Shown here: positions 46,106 through 54,268 of the stretch, piece by piece
How the letters are laid out: the number at the start of each line of letters is the position of its first letter
How positions within the stretch are numbered: the stretch's first letter is position 1
From: Paenibacillaceae bacterium
GTDB taxonomy: Bacteria > Bacillota > Bacilli > Paenibacillales > CANHGK01
Reading direction: 5' to 3'
Length of the DNA: 64,000 nucleotides
NCBI GenBank assembly: GCA_947460235.1
Contig: CANHGK010000003.1
Location: forward strand, 62,001 to 126,000
Notes under the pieces: model-generated
Told to the model about the DNA's origin: nothing
The model's input: the letters and a program-made list of their open reading frames with translations, nothing else
The model's database searches: none
Position numbers and translations under genes: made by a program

Positions 46106-46132
46106 GTCAATTCCACCTTTGTTTTTATTATA

Positions 46133-46170
46133 AAAAAACCTGTCCCCCTCGGCATGCCGCAGGAACAGGT
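46133..46170 (-). terminator. Intrinsic terminator between the zinc-ribbon gene and the bacilliredoxin
   Basis: Stem ACCTGTTCC...CGGCATGCCG...GGGACAGGT, followed on the minus strand by TTTTTTTAT. Confidence 0.8.
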
Positions 46171-46176
46171 CACTTG

Positions 46177-46617
46177 TCATGAAGTTTGTTTTTTCATCAT
46201 TTCCTGCGGAATATGACGCAACGCAGTAATTTGATTCAAACGATTCATTAGCTTATCTACCCACTCCGCATCATTCACACTGCGGGCGATAATCATTAAA
46301 TCCAGCAAATCATTAATTCGTTCATCAATAATTTGTTGGACCGCAAACGAATTCGTGCCACAACGAGTTTGATGAACTTTATGAATGACATACGAAAACT
46401 CATTGATATCCTGAAAAGGAATCGAACGCTTCGTTGTCTGCTGAGTTAATGTACTGAGCAAGTTCGTTAGTTCGGGTTTTACTTCTGTGCACACTTCACT
46501 ACGTGTGCAGGAGGGACAGGAGTAAACAGGGACATTCTCGATCTCTACTTTATTGGAAAAAATGACGGTACGCAAGTCGACGATCATCGCGTGACCGCAG
46601 CGGCAGCGTTTTTTCAT
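46177..46617 (-). CDS. Zinc-ribbon protein of unknown function (YgiT-like N-terminus)
   Basis: 146 residues. The N-terminal CRCGHAMIVDLRTVIFSNKV...YSCPSCTRSEV looks like a YgiT-type zinc ribbon (CxC and CPSC). The rest is helical with Asp/Glu/Leu-rich helices (IDERINDLLDLMIIARSVND) and has no catalytic motif I recognise. GAGGAG lies 9 nt before the ATG at 46617. A perfect palindrome TTAGTTAACTAA lies 45 nt upstream. I cannot assign a function. Confidence 0.65.
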   Translation of the reverse strand: MKKRCRCGHAMIVDLRTVIFSNKVEIENVPVYSCPSCTRSEVCTEVKPELTNLLSTLTQQTTKRSIPFQDINEFSYVIHKVHQTRCGTNSFAVQQIIDERINDLLDLMIIARSVNDAEWVDKLMNRLNQITALRHIPQEMMKKQTS

Positions 46618-46661
46618 AGCAACCAACTCCTCTTTCCGTGGATCACTCCCTGGTAATTTGG

Positions 46662-46673
46662 TTAGTTAACTAA
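46662..46673. repeat. Perfect 12-bp palindrome upstream of the zinc-ribbon gene
   Basis: TTAGTTAACTAA reads the same on both strands and sits 45 nt before the start codon. It could be an operator; nothing in the window shows for which regulator. Confidence 0.4.
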
Positions 46674-46736
46674 TTCGTTTTTGCTTAGAAAATTCCTGCA
46701 TGACTATGCAAAAAAACCGCATTTTTTTCGTGTTTT

Positions 46737-47273
46737 TTATTGAACGGAACCTGAATTTAACAAGTCAATAAATGCTTTGGTAAATGGAGGCAAATCAGGT
46801 GGTCGACGGCCAGAAACGATATTTCGATCAACGACAACTTCTTGATCAATCCACGTCGCACCCGCATTTTCAAGATCATCCTTGATTCCAGGTGTCGATG
46901 TCATCGTGTATCCTTGACATATTTTCGCTGACACGAGTACCCAACCGCCATGACAAATGTGACCGATCGGTTTTCCTGCTTCATGCATTTCACGCGTTAA
47001 CTTGAGTACATGCGGTACACGGCGCATTTTATCCGGCGCCCAACCACCTGTAATGTATAAACCATCATATTCGTCCGCTGAACAATCCGTATAGGCGCGA
47101 TCTGACACAATCGGTACTCCATACTTACCGATATACTTTTCCCCGCCCGTTGGAGCCGCAACATCAACATGAATCCCATCTTCACGCATTCGTAGCACAG
47201 GATACCATGTTTCCAAATCTTCAAACTCATGATCAATAAATACCAATACACGTTTGCCTTTTAAATTACTCAT
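46737..47273 (-). CDS. DJ-1/PfpI-family protein
   Basis: 178 residues; class I glutamine-amidotransferase-like fold. The nucleophile is Cys107 in GHICHGGWVL, with Glu-rich IDHEFEDLETWYP near the start and VVDRNIVSGRRPPDLPPF at the end, as in YraA/PfpI stress proteins. Members act as chaperones, deglycases or proteases; which is unclear. The ATG overlaps the ptsI stop (ATGA), and the operon position after ptsI hints at a carbohydrate or methylglyoxal-stress link, but this is inference. Confidence 0.85.
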   Translation of the reverse strand: MSNLKGKRVLVFIDHEFEDLETWYPVLRMREDGIHVDVAAPTGGEKYIGKYGVPIVSDRAYTDCSADEYDGLYITGGWAPDKMRRVPHVLKLTREMHEAGKPIGHICHGGWVLVSAKICQGYTMTSTPGIKDDLENAGATWIDQEVVVDRNIVSGRRPPDLPPFTKAFIDLLNSGSVQ

Positions 47274-49021
47274 CGTTCAAAAGCTCCCTTCAACATCGAA
47301 AACTCAATTAATTGCGCGCGTAATTCATCAGCCGTTCGCACACGAAGCCAATCCGGCATTTTCGCCACCGCTGATTGGCGTTCGCTAGAACATAATTTTT
47401 GTTTTAGCGGCAAAATGGATGTCGCTGTCATGCTTAAATTTCGTATGCCGAGGCCAAGCCAAAGCGGCAATGCGGTCGAATCTCCCGCCAACTCGCCGCA
47501 CACACTGATCGGTATTTGATTGCGTTCAGCAGCCTGTGCAACATGCGCTATCGCACGCACGACTGCCGGATGGATTGGCTTGAATAAATGTGCGATTTTT
47601 TCATTCATCCGGTCGACCGCGAGCATATATTGGGTTAAGTCATTCGTACCAATACTAAAAAAATCTGCCTCCCGCGCCAAATCATCCGCCTGCATAACTG
47701 CTGCAGGTAACTCGATCATGATCCCAAGTTGCATATCCACATCAAATAGTAAGGATTGAATCCGTAGGTCCTCTTTAACCTCCGCAAAGATTTCTTTGGA
47801 ACGCAATAACTCATCAATACCTGAAATCATCGGCAACAAACATTTGACTGGTCCAAATGCACCTGCACGCAAAATAGCACGCAATTGTGTGCGGAATAAA
47901 TCTGGCCGATCCAACGCAATGCGAATTGCACGATAACCTAGAAATGGATTTTGTTCTTTGGGTAACATCAGACTCGGGGCAACTTTATCTCCGCCGATAT
48001 CAATCGTACGGATGACGAGCGGTTTCCCTTTTAGCAGTTGTACAGCTTCTTTATAGATTTCAAACTGTTCTTCTTCACTAGGCAACGTCTCACGTTCCAT
48101 AAATAAAAACTCAGTACGGAACAATCCTACGCCGTCCGCTCCTGTGCGAAGCGCAAGTTCAAGTTCTTTGATTGAACCGATATTCGCATGCAGCTCCCAC
48201 TTTTCTCCGTCACGCGTAACCGCAGGAACGTTTACCCAGACACGCATTTGGTCGCGTTGACGAATGGCCGCCGATTGTAGATCACGCATTCTGCGTAAAA
48301 CATCAGCAGCAGGATTTCGGAACATTTGACCTTGACCGCCATCAATTGCTAGTAAATCACCCGTTTGAATGCGATGAATTCCTTTGGCTTGGCGAAGAAC
48401 AACGAACGGTACTTCCATCGCCCGCGCCATAATTGCTGCATGAGAATTCTCTCCGCCCGTCGCTGCGACGATCCCCAATATATTATCAGGATCCATCTGT
48501 GCAACTTGAGACGGCGTCAACTCATTGGTCACCAAAATGACCGGTTCATCAAATACCGGATAGCCATCTTCAGGACGACCTTGGAGAACGCGAATTAAGC
48601 GGTCAGCAATATCTTGTACATCAACCGCTCGCTCGCGCATATAATCATCATTCATCTCGCGAAACCGCATGATATACGCTTCGCTCGTTTCTTTCACTGC
48701 CCAAACCGCACTTTTGTGCTGCTGCAGAATCAAATCTTGCATTTCTTGGATCCATACTGGATCAGATAAAATCATCGAATGCGCATTAAAAATAGCCAGT
48801 TGTTCTTCTTGCATCCACTGTCCTGCCGAACGCTTTAATTGCTCCAACTCAAGTTTCGCACGCACGACACCTTGCAGCAATTTTTCTAGTTCCTCATTCG
48901 CTAGTCCAATTGAAACATCTTGCTCAATAAATTCCCATTCAATTCTCCGCTGTACAAATGCTTTCCCGATCGCAACCCCAGGAGAAACGCCAATTACTTT
49001 ACTTATCGTTTTATGATTCAT
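47270..49021 (-). CDS. ptsI: PTS enzyme I (phosphoenolpyruvate-protein phosphotransferase)
   Basis: 583 residues. The phosphorylated His is in ATGGENSHAAIMARAME, PEP-binding motifs include TGADGVGLFRTEFLFM, IRTIDIGGDKV and the C-terminal DFFSIGTNDLTQYMLAVDR, and the active-site Cys is in ISVCGELAGD. It passes phosphate from PEP to HPr. The ATG at 49021 has ACAGGAGG upstream and overlaps the ptsG-like stop (ATGA). ptsH is not present between the two. Confidence 0.96.
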   Translation of the reverse strand: MNHKTISKVIGVSPGVAIGKAFVQRRIEWEFIEQDVSIGLANEELEKLLQGVVRAKLELEQLKRSAGQWMQEEQLAIFNAHSMILSDPVWIQEMQDLILQQHKSAVWAVKETSEAYIMRFREMNDDYMRERAVDVQDIADRLIRVLQGRPEDGYPVFDEPVILVTNELTPSQVAQMDPDNILGIVAATGGENSHAAIMARAMEVPFVVLRQAKGIHRIQTGDLLAIDGGQGQMFRNPAADVLRRMRDLQSAAIRQRDQMRVWVNVPAVTRDGEKWELHANIGSIKELELALRTGADGVGLFRTEFLFMERETLPSEEEQFEIYKEAVQLLKGKPLVIRTIDIGGDKVAPSLMLPKEQNPFLGYRAIRIALDRPDLFRTQLRAILRAGAFGPVKCLLPMISGIDELLRSKEIFAEVKEDLRIQSLLFDVDMQLGIMIELPAAVMQADDLAREADFFSIGTNDLTQYMLAVDRMNEKIAHLFKPIHPAVVRAIAHVAQAAERNQIPISVCGELAGDSTALPLWLGLGIRNLSMTATSILPLKQKLCSSERQSAVAKMPDWLRVRTADELRAQLIEFSMLKGAFER

Positions 49022-50928
49022 GCTGACGTCCCTCCTGTGATGTGATCTTGCCCAGCTTGAATGTGTTCTCCAGGCTCGATCCAAACAATTGATTTTGAAA
49101 TTCCTGACGAATCACCATTCATCGCTTGATCAGGCACGATGATCGGTGTAATTAACGATTTACATAGTGGTCTCAGCAAAATCGCATTCACGTGAACGAG
49201 CAGTTGCCCTTTGTTAACTTCATCATCAAGCAATACCATCATGTTAAACCCTTTACCTTTGGCATGGACAGAGTCAATTCCGATATGAATGAGCATTTCA
49301 ATCCCTTCATTCGTACGCAGTCCAATGGCATGACCAGACTCAGAAATCATGATCACTTTAGCATTTGCAGGAGCAACAACATCAAAGGCATCAACATCGC
49401 CAGGATCAATCGCAATGCCTTTCCCAACCAATCCTTGCGAAAATACTGCATCTGGAACATCCGACAATGCGATTAATTGACCACTGATTGGTGCAACCCA
49501 AGCATCTTCATGGCGAACTTCATTTATGACGGTTCCGCGCAAGATATCATGTATTTTAACACTTAACAACTCAGCAAGTGTCCCAAATACAACTTGCACA
49601 TTCCCCCCCCCTAAATGGATCATTCCAGAAGCACCCAGTTGCAAGAGTGCTTTTTGATTTAATTTTCGTTCATCAACAACCGTTAACCGTAACCGCGTAA
49701 TACACGCCTCTAAATTCACGATATTTTCCCGACCACCGATTGCTTCAAGCACTGCTTCCGCTTGAGCGAACAGAGATATTTGGCCATTCACCTGATTTAC
49801 TTGACGTTCACGACCAGGCGTTGGCACATTTCGTAATCGAATCCAAAGACGGAACGAAGTGTAGTAAACAAACGCAAAAGCAAGACCATAAGGCAAAATC
49901 ATTAGTCCATTTGTAGATAACGGAAAGTTAATTACATAATCAAACAATCCAGCTGAGAATCCAAACCCATGATGAATATTCATTTCTACCGCAAGCGCCA
50001 TCGCCACACCATTTAGTAACGCGTGAAGGACAAACAAACCGGGTGCCACAATTAAAAATAAAAACTCAATCGGTTCCGTCACGCCAATTAACAAAGATAC
50101 GATTGCCGCATTAAGAAATCTTTTTCGTAATTTCGATCGATTTTGCGGCCAAACTTCGTGATACATCGCTAGCGCTGCTGCCGGTAACCCAAACATTTTA
50201 ATCCAATAAAATCCAGTCATATACATTCCAGCCTGAGGATCTCCGCCAAAAAAACGCGTCAAGTCGCCAAACATGAGCAATCCATCTGAACGTTCAAAAG
50301 TTCCAACTTGGAACCATGCAAAATTGCTGACAATATGATGCAAACCGAAGGGAACGAGAAGTCTGTGCGCGATCCCAAATAAAAATGCACCAAATGCACC
50401 CGTCGAAATCATCGCTTCGCTTGATTTTTGCAGTGCAAGTTGCATATATGGACCGACCCACAACATCAAAATCGATAATGCAACCGTCGCAAAACTCATC
50501 GCAATTGGTACAAAACGTGGCCCACCAAAAAACTGCAATGATTCTGGCAAACGGATCGATTTAAACCGATGATGACATAGCGCCGCCAAAATCCCAATCA
50601 TAATCCCACCAGACACACCAAACTGTACTGGTTGCTCAGATAAATTCATAATTTGAATAAACAAAATGTACCCGAGCACAGCGGACATGCCCGCAACCCC
50701 AGCGTTTTCAGTCAACGCAAGGGCAACCCCGACCGCAAAAATCGATGGCAAAAACAAAAAAATCGACTCGCCCGCTACCTTAAACAACTCCGACCAAAAA
50801 GGCAAATCCAACGGTCCCGAAAACCAATGACTTAACGCTATAAATAAAGCAGCGATCGGCAATACGATCATAGGCAACATTAACGCCCTTCCAAACTGCT
50901 GTAACAATCCCATAAAATTAAGTTTCAA
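49018..50928 (-). CDS. PTS EIICBA component (glucose/N-acetylglucosamine family)
   Basis: About 636 residues. EIIC membrane domain (about 1-350; FGRALMLPMIVLPIAALFIAL), then EIIB with the phospho-Cys in NIVNLEACITRLRL, then EIIA with VAPISGQLIALSDVPDAVF and the phospho-His in EMLIHIGIDSVHAKG. The sugar cannot be fixed from motifs; glucose and GlcNAc are the best options. The TTG start at 50926-50928 has AGGAAAGG 10 nt upstream; the ATG at 50955 overlaps the -10 element and cannot be the start. A run of nine G lies in the EIIB part. Confidence 0.9.
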   Translation of the reverse strand: MKLNFMGLLQQFGRALMLPMIVLPIAALFIALSHWFSGPLDLPFWSELFKVAGESIFLFLPSIFAVGVALALTENAGVAGMSAVLGYILFIQIMNLSEQPVQFGVSGGIMIGILAALCHHRFKSIRLPESLQFFGGPRFVPIAMSFATVALSILMLWVGPYMQLALQKSSEAMISTGAFGAFLFGIAHRLLVPFGLHHIVSNFAWFQVGTFERSDGLLMFGDLTRFFGGDPQAGMYMTGFYWIKMFGLPAAALAMYHEVWPQNRSKLRKRFLNAAIVSLLIGVTEPIEFLFLIVAPGLFVLHALLNGVAMALAVEMNIHHGFGFSAGLFDYVINFPLSTNGLMILPYGLAFAFVYYTSFRLWIRLRNVPTPGRERQVNQVNGQISLFAQAEAVLEAIGGRENIVNLEACITRLRLTVVDERKLNQKALLQLGASGMIHLGGGNVQVVFGTLAELLSVKIHDILRGTVINEVRHEDAWVAPISGQLIALSDVPDAVFSQGLVGKGIAIDPGDVDAFDVVAPANAKVIMISESGHAIGLRTNEGIEMLIHIGIDSVHAKGKGFNMMVLLDDEVNKGQLLVHVNAILLRPLCKSLITPIIVPDQAMNGDSSGISKSIVWIEPGEHIQAGQDHITGGTSA

Positions 50929-50953
50929 TGTATTCACACCTTTCCTACTCTTC

Positions 50954-50982
50954 ATCGTATAGTTCTGACGCCTGATTGTAAA
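50954..50982 (-). promoter_or_regulatory. SigA-type promoter of the ptsG-ptsI-DJ-1 operon
   Basis: Minus strand TTTACA (50977-50982), 17 nt, TACGAT (50954-50959). The start site falls near 50947, giving a leader of about 20 nt. Confidence 0.6.
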
Positions 50983-50996
50983 GAAAGGGAATACAA

Positions 50997-51039
50997 AAAT
51001 CCGGATAATCCGCCTTCAAAAAGGCAATCATCCGGATTT
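50997..51039 (-). terminator. Intrinsic terminator after the coat-protein pair
   Basis: Stem AAATCCGGAT/ATCCGGATTT with an inner GCC/GGC pairing, then TTTGTATT on the minus strand. Confidence 0.8.
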
Positions 51040-51055
51040 ACTTCTTCGATATGAA

Positions 51056-51325
51056 TCAGTGACTAAGATAACCACTGAATTTTGTTTTTGCCTGTTCGAT
51101 CTCTTGCTTTTGCGCGGGTTTCAATTCATACCAGCCTTTTTTCATCATCAATGAAAACACTTGTTTTTGTGCTAAATGTGTTTCATTGAGCAATGAAAAC
51201 AATTCTTGAACGAGTGGACCTTGTTGGGATTCCGTTAATCCCGTACTGTAACCTGACGCTAAATATTTTTCATAACCTAGTAAGTCCGTTACGCGATCTT
51301 GATCGGAAAATAATTGCTGATTCAT
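51056..51325 (-). CDS. CotF-like spore coat protein
   Basis: 89 residues with the CotF-type pattern VTDLLGYEKYLASGYSTGLTE, LFSLLNETHLAQKQVFSLMMKKGWY. CotF-family proteins are small helical coat or sporulation proteins. AGGAGGAATCACA precedes the ATG. It lies 14 nt after the related gene upstream. Confidence 0.8.
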   Translation of the reverse strand: MNQQLFSDQDRVTDLLGYEKYLASGYSTGLTESQQGPLVQELFSLLNETHLAQKQVFSLMMKKGWYELKPAQKQEIEQAKTKFSGYLSH

Positions 51326-51339
51326 TGTGATTCCTCCTC

Positions 51340-51633
51340 TTAATGAAGTTGTTGAAGCAATTTCCGATAATTTTGCTCGTGTTTTTGGCCAATCGTTTGA
51401 AATAATGTTTTCACTTCAGCATCTTGTGATTGCTCAGCCATTGCGAAACATTTTTTCATACCAAGTAATTCCCACGATAAAAAATCACTAATATACAACA
51501 CTTCTTTTTCTGTCAAACTACCAATCCCTTGAAAATTTGTCGATCCCGTAAACGAACTCGAACCGGTGTACGCTGCTGTCGCTGGTGTCGTTGTCGTCGT
51601 AGGTGTGCCTTGCTTTGGTGTCGCTTGCAACAT
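51340..51633 (-). CDS. CotF-related protein with Thr-rich N-terminus
   Basis: 97 residues. The first ~35 residues are Thr/Ser-rich and low in complexity (TPTTTTTPATAAYTGSSSF); the C-terminal part is helical and related to the coat family (SDFLSWELLGMKKCFAMAEQ). The ATG at 51633 has AAAGGAG 7 nt upstream. It pairs with the CotF-like gene after it, probably as a two-gene operon. Confidence 0.7.
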   Translation of the reverse strand: MLQATPKQGTPTTTTTPATAAYTGSSSFTGSTNFQGIGSLTEKEVLYISDFLSWELLGMKKCFAMAEQSQDAEVKTLFQTIGQKHEQNYRKLLQQLH

Positions 51634-51666
51634 GTTCGCACGCTCCTTTTGTAGTCGAATATAAAA

Positions 51667-51705
51667 AATCGGAGTCACCGAATTGAACATCCGGTAACTC
51701 CGATT
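51667..51705 (-). terminator. Intrinsic terminator after the CoA-binding protein gene
   Basis: Stem AATCGGAGTTACCG/CGGTGACTCCGATT, followed on the minus strand by TTTTATATT. Confidence 0.8.
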
Positions 51706-51746
51706 ACTTTGGCTTTATTTCAGCATTTTTATACTCAGTTTATAAA

Positions 51747-52184
51747 TTATCCGCGACGACGTCCGCGCAGTGCATGTTCCACTTTGATACAGCGATCCAT
51801 GATAACGACGAGTCCACTGTCTCCAGCTATTTTTGCACTTTCCTCATTGTAAACACCTTGTTGGAGCCAAAGTGACTTCGCCCCGACCGCAACTGCTTGT
51901 TCGGCAGAAGAAAGGGTCTCTTCACTGCGCCGAAATACATTCACGATGTCAATCGAAATGTCCTTGGGCACATCCGCAAGTGATGCATAACATTTTTCAC
52001 CCAAAATCGATTCGCGCGCCGGATTGATTGGAATAATCGTGTAACCCGCATCTTGCATCGCTGCAGACACTTGAAATGACGGACGATCTTCTTTATCAGA
52101 CAAACCGACTACGGCAATGACTCTACAAGTAGTTAGAATTGCATCAATCGCTTCCCAGTCTGGATTTTGAAAATGGTTACTCAT
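51747..52184 (-). CDS. CoA-binding domain protein (YccU type)
   Basis: 145 residues; a single Rossmann-like CoA-binding domain: RVIAVVGLSDKEDRPSFQVS, IPINPARESILGEKCYASL, GAKSLWLQQGVYNEESA. Function not established for the family. The ATG overlaps the aroA stop by one base (TAATG). Confidence 0.9.
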   Translation of the reverse strand: MSNHFQNPDWEAIDAILTTCRVIAVVGLSDKEDRPSFQVSAAMQDAGYTIIPINPARESILGEKCYASLADVPKDISIDIVNVFRRSEETLSSAEQAVAVGAKSLWLQQGVYNEESAKIAGDSGLVVIMDRCIKVEHALRGRRRG

Positions 52185-53476
52185 TATGCAATCACCTCAA
52201 TGTTCGCACCGAGCGCACGCAGATGATCAAAATAACCTGGGTACGATTTGCCGACATGCTCTGCATCACGAATTGTTAAGCCTTTTTTGGAACGCATACC
52301 GACAATGGTCAGTGCCATAATCACGCGGTGGTCAAAATGCGCATTAATTTCTACGCCGCCCTCAACGCCTTCCGGTTTGCCATGCACAATAATTTCGCTT
52401 TGACGTTCTTCGACGTCAGCGCCCGCTTTACGAAGTTCATTCAGGTAATCCGTAATTCGATCGCACTCTTTGTAACGCAAGTTTTCTACATTGTAAAACC
52501 GCGATGTTCCCTCTGCAAATACGGCAGCTGCAACCATTGCAAGCACCGCATCCGTCGCAACATCACCGTCGATCTCTACCGCTTTCAACGTTTGATTGCC
52601 TTTGACATGCACGATTCCGTTCTCGTGCGTGAGTGGAACATTCATCATGCGAAGCACATCAACAATCGCGCGTTCACCTTGTTTACTTTTCTCGAGTAAT
52701 CGATGTACGACAACATCAGAATTGGTCACTGCTGCTGCCGCCAAAATTGCTGCTGACCCTGGGTAATCTCCTTGAACCGCCATTTCTTGTGCACGATACG
52801 CTTGGTTTCCTTTGACACGATACAACATACCGTCATTTTCAACGTCAACTTCAATTCCAAATTGCTCAAGCACTTCAAGTGTTTGACCGATAACAATTTT
52901 GGATTTTAAGTCATGCAAAACTTCAATTACGCTGTCCTCTTTAAGAAGAGGTGTCACGAACAACAACGCGCTCAAAAACTGTGAGCTTACATTGCCTGAA
53001 ACCGTAATGTGTCCACCTTTTGGTTCGCCGCCAAAAATCGTAATCGGCAATTTCCCGTTTTGGTGTTCAACGCGCACATTCATTTGGTGAAGTGCATCGA
53101 TCAAGTCATCATGCGGACGTTTCCCGAGTGATTCTGGATACTTATTCACATACTCGGCTTTTGTACAAAGTGCTGTTACTGCCATCAAAAAACGCAACAC
53201 CGCACCTGCATTACCAACATCCAATACCGGGTCGACTTTCGGTTGATTGCCAAAACCGGTTATGCGAATTTCAGTTTCATTTTCCTCAAGTACCGCACCA
53301 AGTTCAATTAAACAACGACGCATCGCATCGCTATCCTGACTGTGAGCCGGATATTTGATCACGCTCGTACCGTCCGCCAAACCTGCGGCAAGCATATAAC
53401 GAGTCGTATAGTTTTTTGAAGATAATGCTTGGATTTCACCTTGTAACGACTGCCCTGGATGCACAAAAACGTTCAT
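52184..53476 (-). CDS. aroA: 3-phosphoshikimate 1-carboxyvinyltransferase (EPSP synthase), divergent class
   Basis: 430 residues. Shikimate-pathway enzyme joining PEP and shikimate-3-phosphate. Motifs: KNYTTRYMLAAGLADG, DVGNAGAVLRFLMAVTAL, GNVSSQFLSALLFVTPLL, FHDHRVIMA-type NAHFDHRVIMALTIVG. The PEP-loop reads GNAGAVLRF where E. coli-type enzymes have GNAGTAMRP: the Thr and Pro are Ala and Phe. The ATG at 53476 has GGGG purines upstream. It is not beside other shikimate genes except aroK 2 kb away. Confidence 0.93.
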   Translation of the reverse strand: MNVFVHPGQSLQGEIQALSSKNYTTRYMLAAGLADGTSVIKYPAHSQDSDAMRRCLIELGAVLEENETEIRITGFGNQPKVDPVLDVGNAGAVLRFLMAVTALCTKAEYVNKYPESLGKRPHDDLIDALHQMNVRVEHQNGKLPITIFGGEPKGGHITVSGNVSSQFLSALLFVTPLLKEDSVIEVLHDLKSKIVIGQTLEVLEQFGIEVDVENDGMLYRVKGNQAYRAQEMAVQGDYPGSAAILAAAAVTNSDVVVHRLLEKSKQGERAIVDVLRMMNVPLTHENGIVHVKGNQTLKAVEIDGDVATDAVLAMVAAAVFAEGTSRFYNVENLRYKECDRITDYLNELRKAGADVEERQSEIIVHGKPEGVEGGVEINAHFDHRVIMALTIVGMRSKKGLTIRDAEHVGKSYPGYFDHLRALGANIEVIA

Positions 53477-53492
53477 GTCATTTTTCCCCTTC

Positions 53493-53858
53493 TCACAACG
53501 ATCCATTCAGCCACTTTCCGCATAAAACGGCAGCTAAACCGATCCCAAATTGTAATGCCCAAGAAATCGCGAGCGTGCCATAACGCCGCGCATTCAATAG
53601 TTGAATACTTTCCCACATCAATGTTGAGAATGTCGTCAATCCGCCGAGCACACCGGTAACAACAAGCGCACGAACTTCATCCGGCACGCCCATTGAACTC
53701 ACCCAGCCAATAAAAAAACAACCAAGCACGTTCACGATCGTCGTCGGCAATGGAAATTCATTGCCTCGCCGCTTCAACCATGCACCAAGCGAGACGTTGA
53801 TTCCGTCACGTAACAACGTGCCTAACGCACCGCCAATCATGACATATAACCAAATCAT
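53493..53858 (-). CDS. Fluoride exporter CrcB/FluC subunit 2
   Basis: 121 residues with four membrane segments. Signature: IGGALGTLLRDGINVSL, VNVLGCFFIGWVSS and GVLGGLTTFSTLMWESIQLL. Fluc channels are dual-topology dimers, or heterodimers when two genes are adjacent, as here. The ATG overlaps the stop of the first crcB (ATGA). Confidence 0.92.
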   Translation of the reverse strand: MIWLYVMIGGALGTLLRDGINVSLGAWLKRRGNEFPLPTTIVNVLGCFFIGWVSSMGVPDEVRALVVTGVLGGLTTFSTLMWESIQLLNARRYGTLAISWALQFGIGLAAVLCGKWLNGSL

Positions 53859-54268
53859 CGGACGCGGTTCACCACCCAAACCAATGACATTCCAACGCCT
53901 AAACTGCTTAGCACATAGGATCCGGCAATCCAAATACCTTCCGATTGAACAATGTTCCATGATTCTAGCCCAAACGCCGAAAAGGTCGTAAATGCACCAA
54001 GATAACCTGTCCCGATAAGTCGCTGAATCGAAGGATGCGACCACCGACTCGATGTTCCCGCCTGCATTCGTAATAAACCAAGCAAAAATGACCCAATCAT
54101 ATTACATACCCACGTCGCTAGCGGGAATGGAACCGTCACCCCATGTAATAGCAACCCGACTGCATAACGTGACCACGCGCCGAGTCCACCAAACCCAAGT
54201 AACAAAAGCCGAATTTGCCATTCTTGTAATTCCAAACGTTTAACCAAAAAATGCACCAACCAATCCAC
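53855..54268 (-). CDS. Fluoride exporter CrcB/FluC subunit 1
   Basis: 137 residues with four membrane segments and GFGGLGAWSRYAVGLLLHG, CNMIGSFLLGLL and GTGYLGAFTTFSAFGLESW, all typical. The GTG at 54268 lies inside chrA by 29 nt; the SD is not convincing, and the TTG at 54233-54235, just after the chrA stop, is another possible start. It is probably the partner of the second crcB. No fluoride-riboswitch sequence was recognised upstream of the operon. Confidence 0.88.
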   Translation of the reverse strand: MDWLVHFLVKRLELQEWQIRLLLLGFGGLGAWSRYAVGLLLHGVTVPFPLATWVCNMIGSFLLGLLRMQAGTSSRWSHPSIQRLIGTGYLGAFTTFSAFGLESWNIVQSEGIWIAGSYVLSSLGVGMSLVWVVNRVR

